The position numbers were made by a program, and so were the translations under genes. The notes under the pieces are model-generated. The model saw only the letters and a program-made list of their open reading frames with translations, was not told the origin of the DNA and did no database searches. Shown here in pieces: positions 17,418 through 25,931 of a stretch of DNA of 64,000 nt; position 1 is the stretch's first letter; the number at the start of each line of letters is the position of its first letter. The DNA comes from Bradyrhizobiaceae bacterium (GTDB lineage Bacteria > Pseudomonadota > Alphaproteobacteria > Rhizobiales > Xanthobacteraceae): positions 502,574-566,573 of the forward strand of contig CP078014.1 in assembly GCA_020544565.1 (NCBI GenBank), given 5' to 3'.

Positions 17418-18358
17418 CCGCGGCAGCACCGCCGCCGCCCGATATCGCCATCGACGTCAAGGGCCTGTCGAAATCGTTCGGCGGCCGCGAGGTGGTGCGC
17501 GACCTGTCGATGCAGGTGAAGCGCGGCGAGATCTACGGCTTTCTCGGCCCCAACGGCTCCGGCAAGACCACCACCATCCGCATGCTGTGCGGGCTGTTGA
17601 CGCCCGACAGCGGCGAGGGCACCTGCCTCGGCTTCGACATCCGCCGCGACGCCGACAAGATCAAGCGCCGCGTCGGCTACATGACCCAGCGCTTCAGCCT
17701 GTATCAGGATCTGTCGGTGCGCGAGAACCTTGAATTCGTCGCGCGGCTTTACGGCATCCCCGATCCGCGCGCCGCCGCGCGGGACACCATCGCCCGGATC
17801 GGCCTCACCGGACGTGAAGAACAGCTCGCCGGCGAATTGTCCGGCGGCTGGAAACAGCGGCTCGCGCTCGGCGCCTGCACCTTGCCGAACCCGCAATTGC
17901 TCCTGCTCGACGAGCCGACGGCGGGCGTCGATCCCAAGGCGCGGCGCGACTTCTGGAATGAGATTCACGCGCTGGCGGCCGGGGGCCTCACCGTGCTGGT
18001 GTCGACGCATTACATGGACGAGGCCGAGCGCTGCCACGAGATCGCCTATATCGCTTATGGTCATCTGCTGGCGCACGGCACGGTGGAGGAGGTGATCGCC
18101 CAATCGGCGCTGACCACTTACACCGTGACCGGAGAGGGATTGAACAGGCTCGCCGCCGATCTCGCCGGACAGGCCGGAATCGACATGGTCGCGCCGTTCG
18201 GCAGCACCCTTCACGTCTCCGGCCGCGATGTGTCCGCGCTGGAAGCCGCGATCGCGCCCTATCGTTCCGGTCGCGGTCTGGCGTGGCACAAATCGGAGCC
18301 CTCGCTCGAAGACGTGTTCATCGAGTTGATGAGCCGCTCGAAGGATAATTTTCAATGA
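17414..18358 (+). CDS. ABC-2 exporter ATPase (YbhF-like)
   Basis: This 314-residue ATP-binding subunit has Walker A GPNGSGKTT near residue 47, signature LSGGWKQRLALG, Walker B LLLLDEPTAGVDP and H-loop STHYMDEAERC. The C-terminal 80 residues form the domain common in DrrA/NodI-like ATPases. It powers the permease encoded next, which overlaps it by four bases. The N-terminal linker is short and proline-rich. The likely cargo is a hydrophobic compound or drug; the sequence does not specify it. Confidence 0.9.
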   Translation: MTAAAPPPPDIAIDVKGLSKSFGGREVVRDLSMQVKRGEIYGFLGPNGSGKTTTIRMLCGLLTPDSGEGTCLGFDIRRDADKIKRRVGYMTQRFSLYQDLSVRENLEFVARLYGIPDPRAAARDTIARIGLTGREEQLAGELSGGWKQRLALGACTLPNPQLLLLDEPTAGVDPKARRDFWNEIHALAAGGLTVLVSTHYMDEAERCHEIAYIAYGHLLAHGTVEEVIAQSALTTYTVTGEGLNRLAADLAGQAGIDMVAPFGSTLHVSGRDVSALEAAIAPYRSGRGLAWHKSEPSLEDVFIELMSRSKDNFQ

Positions 18359-19503
18359 GCGATGCCGGCATCAGGGATGGACGGGTGGCGGGTTTCTGGC
18401 GTCGCACCTATGCGATGCTGGTGAAGGAGTTTATTCAGTTGCTCCGCGACCGCGTGTCGTTCGCCATGATCGTGGTGCTGCCGATCATGCAGCTTCTGTT
18501 GTTCGGCTACGCCATCAACACCACGCCGCGCCATCTGCCCACCGCCGTGCTGTTGCAGGAGGATAGCGATCTTGGCCGCTCGGTGCTGAAGGCGCTGCAG
18601 AATACCTCGTATTTCGATTTCACCCGCGTGGTCCACAGCGTCGCGGAGTTCGACAGTCTGCTCGAATCCGGCCAGGTCCTGTTCGGCGTCGAGATTCCGC
18701 GTGGCTTCGAGCGCGGCGTGCGGCGCGGCGAGAAGCCGGCGCTGCTGGTGGCGGCGGACGCCACCGATCCGGTGGCTGCGGGTTCGGCGCTGTCGGCGCT
18801 CGGCCAGATCGTGCAGACGGCGCTCCAGCACGATTTGCAGGTCGGCGATCCCCCGGCGCTGCCGTTCGAGATCAGGACCCATGCCCGCTACAATCCGGCC
18901 GCGGAGTCGCGCCTCAATATCGTGCCGGGGCTGGTCGGCACCATCCTGACCATGACCATGCTGATCTTCACCGCGCTGTCGGTGACCCGCGAGATCGAGC
19001 GCGGCACCATGGAGAACCTGCTGGCGATGCCGATCACCCCGATCGAGGTGATGCTCGGCAAGATCATTCCCTACGTGCTGGTCGGATTCCTGCAGGCGAG
19101 CATCATCATCGGCATCGGCCATGTCCTGTTCCGGGTGCCGATCATGGGCAACCTGTCGGTGCTGGCGCTGCTGTCGACGCTGTTCATCGCCACCAATCTC
19201 TCGATCGGATACACCTTTTCGACCGTCGCGCAGAACCAGCTGCAGGCCATGCAGATGTCGACGATGTTCTTTCTGCCGAACATCCTGCTGTCCGGATTCA
19301 TGTTTCCGTTCGCGGGCATGCCGGTATGGGCACAGTGGATCGGCGAGGCGCTGCCGCTCACCCATTATATCCGCATCGTCCGCTCCATCATGCTCAAGGG
19401 TGCGTCGCTGGACAGCCTGCGCTATGACGCCATCGCGCTGGCGCTGCTGATGCTGGTGGCGATGACCATCGCTGTGACCCGCTTCCGGCGCACCCTGGAT
19501 TGA
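18355..19503 (+). CDS. ABC-2 type permease (YbhS/YbhR-like)
   Basis: This 382-residue permease has one N-terminal transmembrane helix (FAMIVVLPIMQLLLFGYAI), a large periplasmic domain to about residue 190 and five C-terminal helices, the second group containing MENLLAMPITPIEVMLGKIIPY, the coupling segment of ABC-2 permeases. YbhS/YbhR exporters usually have two permease genes; here only one is present, so it may act as a homodimer. It ends the TetR-adaptor-ATPase-permease operon. Confidence 0.9.
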   Translation: MSDAGIRDGRVAGFWRRTYAMLVKEFIQLLRDRVSFAMIVVLPIMQLLLFGYAINTTPRHLPTAVLLQEDSDLGRSVLKALQNTSYFDFTRVVHSVAEFDSLLESGQVLFGVEIPRGFERGVRRGEKPALLVAADATDPVAAGSALSALGQIVQTALQHDLQVGDPPALPFEIRTHARYNPAAESRLNIVPGLVGTILTMTMLIFTALSVTREIERGTMENLLAMPITPIEVMLGKIIPYVLVGFLQASIIIGIGHVLFRVPIMGNLSVLALLSTLFIATNLSIGYTFSTVAQNQLQAMQMSTMFFLPNILLSGFMFPFAGMPVWAQWIGEALPLTHYIRIVRSIMLKGASLDSLRYDAIALALLMLVAMTIAVTRFRRTLD

Positions 19504-19548
19504 GGATCGCCGGCAAAGCTGTATCCTGAGCGGGCGAGGGGCGGACCG

Positions 19549-20856
19549 ATGGCGATGCGCGGGGGCGGAGGCCGGGATGACAGCGATGAGCGGCCGACAC
19601 TGTCGGCCGATTTCCGGCATGCCCTGACCCGCGAGATTCTCAAAACCGAACTGGTGCGCACCAAGGCCCTGATCGTCACCGGTGTGGCGTTATGTGTCGG
19701 GTTGTGGTCGTTCTATGTGGTTTCGCCGGATCGGGTGAATCTGCTCTGGCACGGCAATCTCAAGCCGGCCTATCTCGCCATCGTTCTGGTGCCGATCGTT
19801 CTGTTCGAGGTGGCGATCTATGCCCTCGTCAGACGGCAACTGAAGCGCGACGCCGACATGCCGGTGCTGCGCCGCTATGTCGGCGCCTTCATTGAGACCA
19901 GCATGCCGACGCTGGTGCTGGCGCTCCATATCGACAACATGGGGTCGGTCGCGGCGCTCGGATATGTGGCGCCGCTCGCCTATTTCATCTTCATCATCCT
20001 GTCGACGCTGCGGCTCGATTTCTGGCTGTCGACGTTCACGGGGTTCGTCGCCGCCGCGCAGTTGTTCGCCATGGCGATGCTCTACCGGCCTGATGCGCCA
20101 CCGGAGCTCGGCTACCACCTGATCCGCAGTGTCATCCTGTTGGTCTGCGGCGTGCTCGCGGGCGCTGTCGGCCTGCAACTGCGCCGTCAGTTCGAGCGCA
20201 GCATCGCCGCGGCGACGGCGCGCGACCGCGTCACCAACATGTTCGGCCAGCACGTCTCCCCGCAGGTGGTGGAGCGGCTGCTGGCGGAAGGCGCGAGCAC
20301 GCAGAGCGACACCCGCAACGTCGCGGTGATGTTCGTGGATTTCCGCAGCTTCACGGCGGCGGCGCGATCCCGCTCGCCGCAGGAGGTGGTGGCGCGCCTC
20401 GATGATGCCTTTGCGGTGCTGGTCGATATCCTCGACCGGCATGGCGGGATCGTCAACAAGTTCCTCGGCGACGGCTTTCTGGCGGTGTTCGGCGCGCCGT
20501 TCGAGACGCCGGATTGCGTCCGTCAGGCGGTGGCGGCGGCGCGCGAGATGCTGGAGGCCATGAACCGCAACAATGCCGACAACGCCTGGCCGCTGCGCAT
20601 CGGCATCGGGCTTCATTTCGGCGAAGTCGTCGCCGGCAATATCGGCTCGTCGCGCCGCAAGGAATACACCGTGATCGGCGATACGGTGAACCTCGCCTCG
20701 CGCATCGAGGCGCTCAACAAGGAGTTCAGTTCGCAGTTCCTGGTGTCGGACGTGGTGCGCAGGTCTCTCGGCGCCGAATGCGGCGACGCCACCGCGCTCG
20801 GCGCGGTGACCATCAGGGGATATGATCAGCCCATGACCATTTGGCGTCTGGGCTGA
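19549..20856 (+). CDS. Membrane adenylate/guanylate cyclase, class III
   Basis: This 435-residue protein has six N-terminal transmembrane helices (residues 42-215) and a class III cyclase domain (about residues 255-435). The catalytic core shows VAVMFVDFRSFTAAA, with the first metal-binding Asp, then GGIVNKFLGDGFLAVFGAP with the second. The segment YTVIGDTVNLASRIE is the transition-state-stabilising region. It should make cAMP at the cytoplasmic face; no sensor domain beyond the membrane part is visible. Alone on the plus strand and convergent with the MFS gene. Confidence 0.9.
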   Translation: MAMRGGGGRDDSDERPTLSADFRHALTREILKTELVRTKALIVTGVALCVGLWSFYVVSPDRVNLLWHGNLKPAYLAIVLVPIVLFEVAIYALVRRQLKRDADMPVLRRYVGAFIETSMPTLVLALHIDNMGSVAALGYVAPLAYFIFIILSTLRLDFWLSTFTGFVAAAQLFAMAMLYRPDAPPELGYHLIRSVILLVCGVLAGAVGLQLRRQFERSIAAATARDRVTNMFGQHVSPQVVERLLAEGASTQSDTRNVAVMFVDFRSFTAAARSRSPQEVVARLDDAFAVLVDILDRHGGIVNKFLGDGFLAVFGAPFETPDCVRQAVAAAREMLEAMNRNNADNAWPLRIGIGLHFGEVVAGNIGSSRRKEYTVIGDTVNLASRIEALNKEFSSQFLVSDVVRRSLGAECGDATALGAVTIRGYDQPMTIWRLG

Positions 20857-20866
20857 CCGGCCGTGT

Positions 20867-22168
20867 TCAGGCCGCGGCGGGAACGACGGCCCCAACTGGC
20901 GCCGGTGTCTTGCGCAGCAGCACGATGATGGCCAGCGCCGCGATCAGACACAGCACGCCGGCGGCGAAGAACGCCGGCAGGTAGCTGTCCAGCGCGGTGC
21001 GGGTGAATCCTGCCCCGAAGGCGGCGGTGGCCGCGCCGAGCTGATGGCCGAGGAAGACCCAGCCGAACACCAGCGCGGCGCGTTCCGGGCCGAAGTGTTT
21101 GGCGGAGAGCTTGACCGTGGGCGGCACTGTGGCGATCCAGTCGAGGCCGTAGAACACCGCGAACAACGACAGCCCGTAGAACGAGAAGTCCGTGAACGGC
21201 AGGAACACCAGCGAGAGCCCGCGCAGGCCGTAGTACCAGAACAGCAGCCAGCGGTTGTCGTAGCGGTCGGACAGCCAGCCGGACACGATGGTGCCGAAGA
21301 AATCGAAGATGCCCATGGCCGCCAGCAGCGTCGCGGAGGTGGTGGCGGGAATGCCGAAATCGGCGCACAGCGGGATCAGGTGAACCTGCACAAGCCCGTT
21401 GGTGCTGGCGCCGCAGACGAAGAACGTCCCGAACAGCACCCAGAACACGCGGGTGCCGGCGGCCTCGCGCAGTGTCCTGAACGCATTGGCGACGATGGAA
21501 TGGGCGGCGGGCGCGGCGGGGGCCGGAGCGGTGCCGTCATCGCCGAACGGGCGCAGTCCCACGTCCGCGGGGCGGTCGCTCATGAACAAAAGGACGATCA
21601 GGCCCGCGAAGGCCAGCATCGCGCACATCGCGCCCAGCGCCACCCGCCAGCCATAGGCTTCGGTGATCAGCGCCATGATGGGGAGAAAGACGAGCTGCCC
21701 GGTCGCGGTGCTGGCCGCCAGAATGCCGATCACCAGTCCACGGCGCGCGACGAACCAGCGTGTGGCGACGGTCGCGCCGAGCACCATCGCGGTCATGCCG
21801 GTGCCGAAGCCGACGACAAAGCCCCACAGCGCGATCAGGTGCCATGCCTGCGTCATGGCGAGCGAGGCAAGGAGGCCGCCCACGATGATCGTCAGCGCCG
21901 AAATCACCACGTTGCGCACCCCGAAGCGGACCATCAGCGCGGCGGCGAACGGGGCCATCAGCCCGAACAGCAGCAGACGGATCGACAGGGCCGACGAAAT
22001 CTGTGTCGTGCTCCAGCCGAACTCCTTTTCCAGCGGCAAAATGAAGACGCTGGGCACGCCGATCGAGGCCGAACTGACCAGCGCCGTGAAGAAGGTGACG
22101 GCCACTATCACCCAACCGTAGTGGATGTCCTGTCTGGCGAGGCGCGCGGCGACCAGGGAAGAAAGCAT
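20867..22168 (-). CDS. MFS transporter (monocarboxylate/oxalate-formate antiporter-like)
   Basis: This 433-residue transporter has 12 predicted helices. The N-terminus reads MLSSLVAARLARQDIHYGWVIVAVTFFTAL, a form common in the oxalate:formate antiporter and monocarboxylate transporter subgroups. The conserved loop GWLSDRYDNRWLLFWYYG after helix 8 corresponds to the MFS signature. An upstream in-frame ATG at 22219 would add 17 proline-rich residues and is less likely. The substrate is not determinable. It is isolated, with a 102-bp gap to the BcsS gene. Confidence 0.85.
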   Translation of the reverse strand: MLSSLVAARLARQDIHYGWVIVAVTFFTALVSSASIGVPSVFILPLEKEFGWSTTQISSALSIRLLLFGLMAPFAAALMVRFGVRNVVISALTIIVGGLLASLAMTQAWHLIALWGFVVGFGTGMTAMVLGATVATRWFVARRGLVIGILAASTATGQLVFLPIMALITEAYGWRVALGAMCAMLAFAGLIVLLFMSDRPADVGLRPFGDDGTAPAPAAPAAHSIVANAFRTLREAAGTRVFWVLFGTFFVCGASTNGLVQVHLIPLCADFGIPATTSATLLAAMGIFDFFGTIVSGWLSDRYDNRWLLFWYYGLRGLSLVFLPFTDFSFYGLSLFAVFYGLDWIATVPPTVKLSAKHFGPERAALVFGWVFLGHQLGAATAAFGAGFTRTALDSYLPAFFAAGVLCLIAALAIIVLLRKTPAPVGAVVPAAA

Positions 22169-22269
22169 GGGCGGTCCTGATAACGGGGGATGCGACGGGG
22201 CGGGATGATATGACATCAATCATATGATGCAACCGCGAAATCGCCTCGCGGGGGCGTGGCAGCCCTGCG

Positions 22270-23043
22270 TTATTGACGGGCCAGCAGGCTGATCCGCCCG
22301 TAGAGCCCGGAGCGATGGCTGTTGTCTTCGACATAGCCCGCACTGAGCGACCACTCGAACGGGGCGAGCTTGAGCGCCGTCACGTGCGCGCCGATGCGGT
22401 ATTGCCGATAGACCTTGTCGCCGGACGCTTCGACTTCCGGCCCGGCCCAGAAGCGCTCGGCCACGCGCCAGCCGAGCGCGGCCCGCACGCCGAAACTGTC
22501 GCCGATGGTCGAGCCCGAGAGGGAGGACGCGGCCATCATCGCCGCGGTCGGCTCCCACCACAGGTCGGCGTTGACGCGCAGGCCGGCACGGCTGCCGCGC
22601 AGGGAATTGGCGGGATCGTCCGGTGAAAGCGCGTGATGCTGCAGATCGAGGCCGGCGAAGACGCGGACTTCGAGGTCGCCGCGCTTGATCCGCCATCCCG
22701 GCATCACCGCTGCCAGCAGTCCCGTGCCGCGAATGTCCGTCATACCGGCGCGATAGCGATAGGTGCCTTCCGCCAGCAGCAGCTTCAGGGTGAAGCCGTC
22801 CCGGCTCAGGCCGTGCGGCGCCCATTGCAGGCCGCCGTAGACCGAACCGCCACCGCGCCACAGATCGAAGCCGGTGAAAAACAGGAACGTCTCGGGATGG
22901 AAGCCGCCGGTCAGGTTGCCCGCGGCGGGAAGATCGAGCGAGGCCAGCGCATCGTCGGGAGAATCGGCGAACGCCGGACAGCCGCTGCCAAGCAGGACAG
23001 CGGTTGCGACGCAAAACGCGCTCAACCGTGCAGCAGCAGGCAT
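22270..23043 (-). CDS. bcsS: BcsS-like outer-membrane beta-barrel protein
   Basis: This 257-residue protein starts at the ATG following GGGGGATCGCC and has a signal peptide (LSAFCVATAVLLGSGCPAFA). The mature part has alternating hydrophobic strands such as GFHPETFLFFTGFDLWRGGGSVYGGLQW and YGRISLLARQ at the C-terminus, typical of an outer-membrane barrel. It resembles BcsS, the cellulose-biosynthesis-associated protein of alphaproteobacteria. No bcsABC genes lie nearby, so it is an orphan copy and a cellulose link is uncertain. Confidence 0.7.
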   Translation of the reverse strand: MPAAARLSAFCVATAVLLGSGCPAFADSPDDALASLDLPAAGNLTGGFHPETFLFFTGFDLWRGGGSVYGGLQWAPHGLSRDGFTLKLLLAEGTYRYRAGMTDIRGTGLLAAVMPGWRIKRGDLEVRVFAGLDLQHHALSPDDPANSLRGSRAGLRVNADLWWEPTAAMMAASSLSGSTIGDSFGVRAALGWRVAERFWAGPEVEASGDKVYRQYRIGAHVTALKLAPFEWSLSAGYVEDNSHRSGLYGRISLLARQ

Positions 23044-23170
23044 GGCGATCCCCCGTTGCCTCTGCAAGTGGCCAAGTGAAAGACCGGGATCGATTTAAGC
23101 CGCGTGCGGAAAGCCCGTCCAGTTAACGAATCGGAACGTGGCGTGAACGCAAAGGGCGGGTGTGAATAAA

Positions 23171-23632
23171 TCAGAACTGCGGCGCAGCCAGATTGTCGAT
23201 CTTGATGCCGTCGCGGGCCTGGATGATCTCCGCGATGAAGCTGCGATGGCAGATGGCGTGGTCGCGCTCGTAGCAGAGCAGGCAGACCGGTCCGGCTTTC
23301 ATCACCAGCGTCTCAAGCTCGTCCATGTCGGCGTGCGCCTGCGCCGTCTTGAGGTGGGCGTGGTAGATTTTCGAAAGGGCCTTGATATCGCCGCTGCGGG
23401 CGGCGAGGCGGCCTTCCTTCGGGGTGCCGAGGCCGCGCAGATGGATGTAGGAGATGCCGCGCTCGTCGAGGGCGGCCGCCAGTTGTGTTTTGGAAAAGCC
23501 CGGGCGGCGCGACGAGACGATGGCCCGCACATCCACCACGAGCTTGACGCCTGCGCGCTGTAATTCGTCGAACACCGATCGCGCCGGCGTCTGTTCGTAG
23601 CCGATGGTGAAAAGCTTTTTGGCTCTGGCCAT
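23171..23632 (-). CDS. DUF488-family protein
   Basis: This 153-residue protein has the DUF488 hallmarks: FTIGYEQTPARSVFDELQRAGV at the start, LVVDVRAIVSSRRPGFSK near residue 32 and the C-terminal cysteine motif VCLLCYERDHAICHRSFIAE. The family is of unknown biochemistry. It lies 42 bp downstream of a DUF72 gene on the same strand, a common pairing that suggests joint function. The Cys/His cluster might bind a metal or nucleotide; this is not established. Confidence 0.85.
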   Translation of the reverse strand: MARAKKLFTIGYEQTPARSVFDELQRAGVKLVVDVRAIVSSRRPGFSKTQLAAALDERGISYIHLRGLGTPKEGRLAARSGDIKALSKIYHAHLKTAQAHADMDELETLVMKAGPVCLLCYERDHAICHRSFIAEIIQARDGIKIDNLAAPQF

Positions 23633-23674
23633 GATTGTCCTCCGCTCGGCGGCGGATGGCGACGGGGCGGCGCT

Positions 23675-24478
23675 TCACGCCACCCGCGCGATCAGCGCCA
23701 TCGCGCCCGCCGGTGCGCGAATCTTCCCCTCGTGGATCACATAGGCGAACACGTCGCGAGGTTGCTTCTTCGCGGGCGTTTTGTCGATGCGCGGCAGGTC
23801 GTCCGGCTCGCCGCCCTTAGCCCAGAGTTTGAAGCGCCCGGCCCAGGCATCGAGCGCTTTGGGCGGGTAGGCCGTCTTCACCTCGTCCTGGCCGGTCTGC
23901 AGCCGTGCGTAGACGAAATCGGCGGTCACGTCGGCGATGGCCGGGTAGGTCGCGTGGTCGGCATAGACCACGGCGATCCCGAAGCGGCGCAGCAGCGCGA
24001 TGAAGGCGGGGTGACGGAAGCTGTCATGGCGGACCTCGACGGCGTGGCGCAGCGTCCGGCCCTCCAGTTCGCGCGGCAGCAGTTCGAGGAATTTGCCGAA
24101 ATCGGCCTCATCGAACCTCTTGGTGGGCGCGAACTGCCACAGCACCGGGCCGAGACGGTCGCGCAATTCCAGCACGCCGGAGTCATAGAAGCGCTGGATG
24201 GAGTCGCCGGCTTCCGCCAGCACGCGCCGGTTGGTGGCGAAGCGCGGGCCCTTCACCGAGAACACGAAGCCGTCCGGCACCTCGCTCGCCCATTTGCGGA
24301 AGCTCTCCGGCTTCTGCGAGCCGTAATAGGTGCCGTTGATCTCGATCGAGGTCAGTTTCGAGGCGGCGTAGGTCAGTTCCTTCGCCTGCGTCAGCTTGTC
24401 CGGGTAGAACACGCCGCGCCACGGGGCGAAGGTCCAGCCGCCGATGCCGATGAAGATCCGGCCTGATTTTGTCGTCAT
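23675..24478 (-). CDS. DUF72-family protein (TIM-barrel, YecE-like)
   Basis: This 267-residue protein belongs to the DUF72/YecE family: IFIGIGGWTFAPWRGVFYPDKLTQAKELTYAA at the start, TSIEINGTYYGSQKPESFRKWASEVP, and VLWQFAPTKRF near residue 113. The family has a TIM-barrel fold and no firmly established reaction. The gene precedes the DUF488 gene with 42 bp between. The length is normal and no truncation is visible. Confidence 0.88.
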   Translation of the reverse strand: MTTKSGRIFIGIGGWTFAPWRGVFYPDKLTQAKELTYAASKLTSIEINGTYYGSQKPESFRKWASEVPDGFVFSVKGPRFATNRRVLAEAGDSIQRFYDSGVLELRDRLGPVLWQFAPTKRFDEADFGKFLELLPRELEGRTLRHAVEVRHDSFRHPAFIALLRRFGIAVVYADHATYPAIADVTADFVYARLQTGQDEVKTAYPPKALDAWAGRFKLWAKGGEPDDLPRIDKTPAKKQPRDVFAYVIHEGKIRAPAGAMALIARVA

Positions 24479-24797
24479 GCGCGCGTGTTCTCCATGGCCC
24501 GGTTCCGTTCCCTCTTGAACTGCGGGATATCGTTCCTATCTAGCATCTAACGGCGATGTCGAGACCCCCCGCTCCATTGCCGTAACGACCACGAGAAGAC
24601 CTCGCAGGGAGATCGAGCGCGCCGGATGTACGCGCTGTCTTGATATCCCGCTGGACGAGGTCCCTCCGTGGTCGTTGTCATTTTGGGCCGCTCGGGTGAC
24701 CGTTGCCACCCGATTCCGCCCCTTGCCGATCCTCGGCCGATGGAAATCCCGGTTCCGGCTGCTTGGCATCGTCCGGCCCGCCGGATATACGCTGGCC
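24479..24797. other. Gene-free divergent intergenic region
   Basis: These 319 bp separate the DUF72 gene (minus) from the glycosyltransferase gene (plus). I see no convincing gene, hairpin or repeat, although open frames run through it because of the high GC content. It should hold both promoters. Confidence 0.5.
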
Positions 24798-25931
24798 ATG
24801 ACCGAGGCTTCCGCTCCCCCCAAGGCTTCTTCCGCTCCCCCCAAGGCGTCCGCGCGGCAATTGTGCGTCGTGGTGCCGACCTTCAACGAACGCGACAACG
24901 TGCCAAGGCTTCTGGCAAAGCTCGACGCGGCGCTGGCCGGCATCGCCTGGGAGGTCATCTTCGTCGACGACAATTCTCCCGACAAGACCTGGGACGTGGT
25001 GCGCGGCCTGTCCCAGAGCGACCCACGGGTGCGCTGCATCCGCCGTATCGGCCGGCGTGGCCTGTCCGGCGCATGCATCGAGGGCATTCTGGCCTCGTCC
25101 GCGCCATGCGTCGCGGTAATGGACGCCGACCTCCAGCACGACGAGACGCAACTGCCGAAGATGCTCGGCCTGCTGCAAGCGGGCGAGGCCGAACTGGTGG
25201 TCGGCAGCCGTTACGTCAGCGGCGGCAGCGCCGACAGTTTCGGCAGCACGCGGCTCGGCGGCAGCCTGTTCGCGACCAAAATCGCCAAGGGCCTGCTGCA
25301 TGTCGACGTCGCCGATCCGATGAGCGGCTTCTTCATGATTCGCCGCGACCGCTTCGAGCAGCTTGCGCCGTCCCTGTCGGTGCAGGGCTTCAAGATCCTG
25401 CTCGATATCGTGGCGACGGCGGGCGGCAAGCTGCGCGTGGTGGAGGTTCCTTATTCGTTCGGCACCCGGCTGCATGGCGAGAGCAAGCTCGATTCCATGG
25501 TGGTGCTCGATTTTCTCGGCCTCGTCCTCGCCAAGTTCACCCATGATCTCGTCTCGCTGCGGTTTTTGCTGTTCGCGCTGGTCGGCGGCCTGGGGCTTCT
25601 GGTTCATCTAGCCACACTCTATATCGCGCTCGGCTTCGGGGTTCAGTTCGCCGAGGCGCAGGCCATTGCCGCGCTGGTCGCCATGACCGGAAACTTCCTC
25701 CTCAACAATCGCCTGACCTATCGCGACCAGCGGCTGCGCGGCGGGGCGCTGCTGCGCGGGCTGTTGCTGTTCTATCTGGTGTGCAGTGTCGGCCTGCTCG
25801 CCAATGTCGGCGTCGCGTTCTCGGTCTACGATCAGCAGCCGGTGTGGTGGCTCGCGGGCGCGGCCGGCGCGCTGATGGGCGTGGTGTGGAATTACGGTAT
25901 CTCCAGCCTGTTCGTCTGGCGCGCGAAATGA
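24798..25931 (+). CDS. Polyprenyl-phosphate glycosyltransferase (GT2) fused to GtrA domain
   Basis: This 377-residue protein joins two modules. Residues 18-240 are a DPM1-like GT2 domain with VVVPTFNERDNVPRLL, the acidic motif VIFVDDNSPDKTWDVV and the metal-binding VAVMDADLQHD. Residues 250-377 are a four-helix GtrA domain, with LRFLLFALVGGLGLLVHL and LNNRLTYRD. Such proteins load a sugar on undecaprenyl phosphate and may help flip it. The next gene is a GT39-type transferase overlapping by four bases, which would use the lipid-linked sugar. The ATG at 24798 gives the usual length; the upstream extension is unlikely. Confidence 0.9.
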   Translation: MTEASAPPKASSAPPKASARQLCVVVPTFNERDNVPRLLAKLDAALAGIAWEVIFVDDNSPDKTWDVVRGLSQSDPRVRCIRRIGRRGLSGACIEGILASSAPCVAVMDADLQHDETQLPKMLGLLQAGEAELVVGSRYVSGGSADSFGSTRLGGSLFATKIAKGLLHVDVADPMSGFFMIRRDRFEQLAPSLSVQGFKILLDIVATAGGKLRVVEVPYSFGTRLHGESKLDSMVVLDFLGLVLAKFTHDLVSLRFLLFALVGGLGLLVHLATLYIALGFGVQFAEAQAIAALVAMTGNFLLNNRLTYRDQRLRGGALLRGLLLFYLVCSVGLLANVGVAFSVYDQQPVWWLAGAAGALMGVVWNYGISSLFVWRAK